Below, piece by piece: positions 61,270-64,000 of a stretch of DNA of 64,000 bases. How positions within the stretch are numbered: position 1 is the stretch's first letter; each line of letters opens with the position of its first letter. Made by a program: the position numbers and the translations under genes. The notes under the pieces are model-generated. The model worked only from the letters and a program-made list of their open reading frames with translations. It had not been told where the DNA came from and searched no databases. Origin of the DNA: Dillenia suffruticosa (taxonomy: Eukaryota > Streptophyta > Magnoliopsida > Dilleniales > Dilleniaceae); the NCBI GenBank assembly GCA_033439265.1, contig JAVTVX010000009.1:2903609-2967608 (forward strand), given 5' to 3'.

Positions 61270-62700
61270 CATACAAGCATACGGATCAAATCATTTTACA
61301 AATCAAATAAGATTTCATATATAAAATTTATATATTATATATTTTAAAATAAAATAAAATTTATATATTTTTATAAAGATAAATAAATTTATTCCATCAA
61401 CAACACGTGAATATAAAAACATACCGTCAAATTTTTTCCTTTGGATCAATTTGTACTGTCTACCGATTTTTTTAGTTTTAAACAGTCTTGATTGGGTTTG
61501 ATTTCATTCAGTCTAATAGTAAAAACCGAATCAGACTACAAAATGGTACGTGATTGGACAGGTTGTAAAAACACTAATGGTATCCTATGTTGTAAAGAAA
61601 TGAAAATATATACGAAACGATATAATAAAATGATATTTTATAAAAATATAAAAAAAGAAAATATAAAAATATGTAAATATTAAAAATATAAGAATTTTTA
61701 TGTAAATATTAATTAGTTTATAAAAATAATAGAATAGTTATATTTTATAATAAAAATTGATCAAATATATAATTATTAATTATAAGATAATTAACATAAA
61801 AAATAAAAATTATAATTAAATAAATAAATAATTCATTAAATACAAAAAAATGTATAATTATAAAAAATATAAAAAATTTTATGTAAATATAAATTAATTT
61901 AACATATTGAAACTTTGGGAAACATTTCAGATACAGGAAACATTTTTGAAATGGGGAAACATCAGTATTGGAAAATTTTCGTGTATCACAGATGGTACCT
62001 CGGCCGTCAAACATAAAATAAATCAAAAATTAAATAAATTAAATAAATTAAATTATGATTTACATTAATACAAAGTTAACGTTTCCTAGTTATTGTAATT
62101 GTATTTAAAAATTAATTATTTGAATAATTTTAAATTAATTAAAATATTTTCTTAATTAATTAAACCTTAAAAAAAATCTTGGAATGAATGCTTAAATTTA
62201 CCTATTTAATTTTTAACTTTTTTGGTCTATGTGAGACGCTATTGATCCGATCTCCTTTACTTGAGATTTAGTAAATATGTAATGTTGATTTCATAAAATT
62301 TTTCACTTTTGTGTCTTTGTTTTACTTAAATAATCATTTTTGTTTTTCATTTTTATGTATTTTTATTATTATAATTATTTTCTTATATCTTAAACGATCA
62401 ATTTCAAAATTTAGAATAAGGCTCATACTCTTTTGTTGTTTTCACCCCAATTTGTATGTTTATTTATAATGCAACTTAATCACCTTGGAAAAATTAGCCT
62501 TTACCTTTGGGTGAAATGGAGCAAACAAAACAACAAAAGTGGTGAGTGGACTATGATGTGGGGCGTGGTGATTTTGCCGAGCCTTTGACTATTTAAGTAA
62601 AACAAGTAGTACTACAGCCGATAAGTTGGGGAGTGAAGTTAATGAGCAGAGAAGCCTAGGCCTCAACCTCTTTCATTAACACCCTAAGACTAGTGGGGGT
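61270..62700. other. AT-rich upstream region of the DUF4228 gene
   Basis: Extremely AT-rich to about 62200 (for example 61600-61900), then ordinary intergenic sequence. No coding sequence or transposon end was recognised. Confidence 0.5.
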
Positions 62701-62717
62701 TGGGTAGGCATATCCTT

Positions 62718-62727
62718 CTATAAAAAC
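62718..62727 (+). promoter_or_regulatory. TATA box of the DUF4228 gene
   Basis: CTATAAAAAC lies 61-70 bases before the start codon at 62788, which gives room for a short leader. A GA run (62774-62787) directly precedes the ATG. Confidence 0.6.
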
Positions 62728-62787
62728 ACCACCCCGTTTACTTCACCAGTCCTTCATTCCTAGGTGAAGCCTGAGAGAGAGAGAGAG

Positions 62788-63477
62788 ATGGGAAATTGCC
62801 AAGCCATAGATGCAGCAACACTAATAATACAACACCCAAGTGGGAAGATAGACAACTTCTACTGGCCTATCAGTGCCAGTGAGGTCATGAAAATGAATCC
62901 AGGTCACTATGTTGCTCTCTTCATCAGCACCACTCCTCTGACTCCTCCAAGTGGCATTGATGACCACAAGAACTCCAGCAATGTCAGGTTCTCCACCCGG
63001 GTCAAGCTCCTCCGACCTACAGATACTCTTGTTCTTGGTCAAGTTTATCGCCTCATCACTAGTCAAGGTTTCATTCTTTCCCTTCTTACATTTTTTAGTC
63101 ATTTTAGACAATTTAAATTGTGAATTTTAATCTTAAATCTTATCCCGTTAATGGGTTTATTCAGATGTGATGAGAAGCTTGTCGGCAAAGAAGCAGCCGA
63201 GGACAAAAAGCAAGACAGACTCAGCAGAGAAGCATCATAGCTTAGGATGTGAAGCACTAGAAAGAAAATCTCTCTTGGAAAATAACAAACAGGTATACTT
63301 GCCTCATATAATTCTCTCAGAAGCATTGTTTAATTTATTTTCCATCTCTAACATCGGATGCTTCAGGTGTTGAGCCATGAGAGACACCGACCAAGGACAA
63401 CATCGACGAGCTCAACCACAGCAAGGTCTAAATTATGGCATCCTTCACTGCAAAGCATTTCAGAGGCTGCAATTTGA
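62788..63477 (+). CDS. DUF4228 (PADRE) domain protein
   Basis: Exons 62788-63067, 63165-63292 and 63367-63477 join to 172 aa with GT-AG introns (98 and 74 bp). The start is set at MGNCQAIDAATLIIQHPSGK. An upstream in-frame ATG at 62764 would add KPEREREM-type leader residues, and the family starts at MGNC. DUF4228/PADRE proteins are plant-specific, often induced by pathogens and abiotic stress, with a conserved N-terminal domain and a disordered tail. Here KIDNFYWPISASEVMKMNPG, HYVALFISTT, VRFSTRVKLLRP and DTLVLGQVYRLITSQDVMR form the domain. The rest is basic and Ser-rich (KKQPRTKSKT, RHRPRTTSTSSTTARSK), ending LQSISEAAI. Gly2 with Cys4 is a likely N-myristoylation and palmitoylation site, suggesting membrane attachment. 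The biochemical role of the family is not established. Confidence 0.9.
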
Positions 63478-64000
63478 TCAGGACTTCAATGGGGTTACAA
63501 ATCTTCTACAACAAAGACACAAGACAGCAATTGATCAGATCAAAGATTCAGATCAATTAGTCTCCGATGGGCTTCGTGTACTGATAGAATTTAAGGAGGA
63601 TTAAGTCCATAGGAAACAGTGAGTGATCGAAATAGAATACACCTGTTTGTGATTTGTGAAGGGCAGATTCCAAAGTCTTGAATGGTTTGTGGAAATAGAA
63701 ACGGCGAGGTTCTCTTGCTGTTAGTTGTTGTCAGTGTTCTTCAATGGAAATAGAACTTACCAATTAAGTATATAGAATTGAACAGGTTTAATTTTTCTGA
63801 AGAATATGTGCTTTGTTCATATGACCCATATGCTTTTTTAAATATGAGAGTGTTTGAACAAGGAATTAAAGGTTTCCACGCCTAAACGAGCATAGAATCC
63901 AAGGCATGGGCTTTACCTAAGGCTTAACTGATGTTTCCTGGAAGCAATTTTTAATAATTTAATATCATACAAGATTGTTCAATGCTTACATGATACATAC
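63478..64000. other. 3' flank of the DUF4228 gene
   Basis: Probably the 3' UTR at first, then intergenic DNA to the window edge. An open frame at 63377-63604 is the last exon read in another frame. No other gene was seen. Confidence 0.5.

Noticed and set aside
1-64000. tRNA or rRNA genes, CRISPR arrays, operons
   Set aside because: tRNA-like motifs found are all in SINEs and lack a full cloverleaf; the sequence is a plant nuclear genome, and no CRISPR-like or bacterial arrangement was seen.

Overview
The window is nuclear DNA of a flowering plant. The recognisable genes are split by GT-AG introns, encode plant-specific proteins (a NAT6-type nucleobase-ascorbate transporter, a plant DUF4228 protein, a plant-type mitochondrial uL29m), and lie in AT-rich intergenic DNA full of plant SINEs, MULEs, RTE and L1-type LINE pieces and microsatellites. 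The lineage within angiosperms cannot be fixed from this sequence alone.

Layout. (1) 1-5400: 5' part of a mitochondrial ribosomal protein gene (MRPL47/uL29m) on the minus strand, two coding exons visible, the last exon lying beyond the left edge. (2) 5125-24265: duplication unit 1, starting in MRPL47 exon 1 and its promoter and ending with a complete NAT transporter gene (NAT-A, 14 exons, 522 aa). It carries a 1.24 kb purine/pyrimidine foldback element, a MULE with a captured LRR receptor kinase fragment in NAT-A intron 1, and a SINE in intron 7. (3) 24266-28574: remnant of a second unit that has lost both ends and its NAT gene. (4) 28575-30427: a MULE with about 300-bp terminal inverted repeats. 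(5) 30650-33340: a T-rich tract with two recurring sequence islands. (6) 33536-54905: duplication unit 3, starting with a truncated MRPL47 5' end and ending with a second complete NAT gene (NAT-B, 14 exons, 526 aa). It holds two SINEs and a 4.4 kb insertion that includes a decayed RTE LINE. (7) 54905-62700: gene-poor DNA with a 5'-truncated L1-type LINE, a well-kept tRNA-derived SINE and low-complexity tracts. (8) 62788-63477: a complete three-exon DUF4228 (PADRE) gene.

The main story is a tandem duplication (originally at least three units) of a block running from the MRPL47 promoter to a NAT gene, followed by independent transposon insertion into each copy. The two NAT genes keep identical exon phases and open frames, so both may be functional purine/uracil permeases. 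NAT-A has changed more at positions that NAT-B keeps in common with Arabidopsis NAT6 (recalled from memory), and the promoters differ at a TATA box. Gene identities come from translation and remembered family sequences. Exon borders come from GT-AG signals and reading phase and agree between the two NAT copies. No alignment program or database was used.
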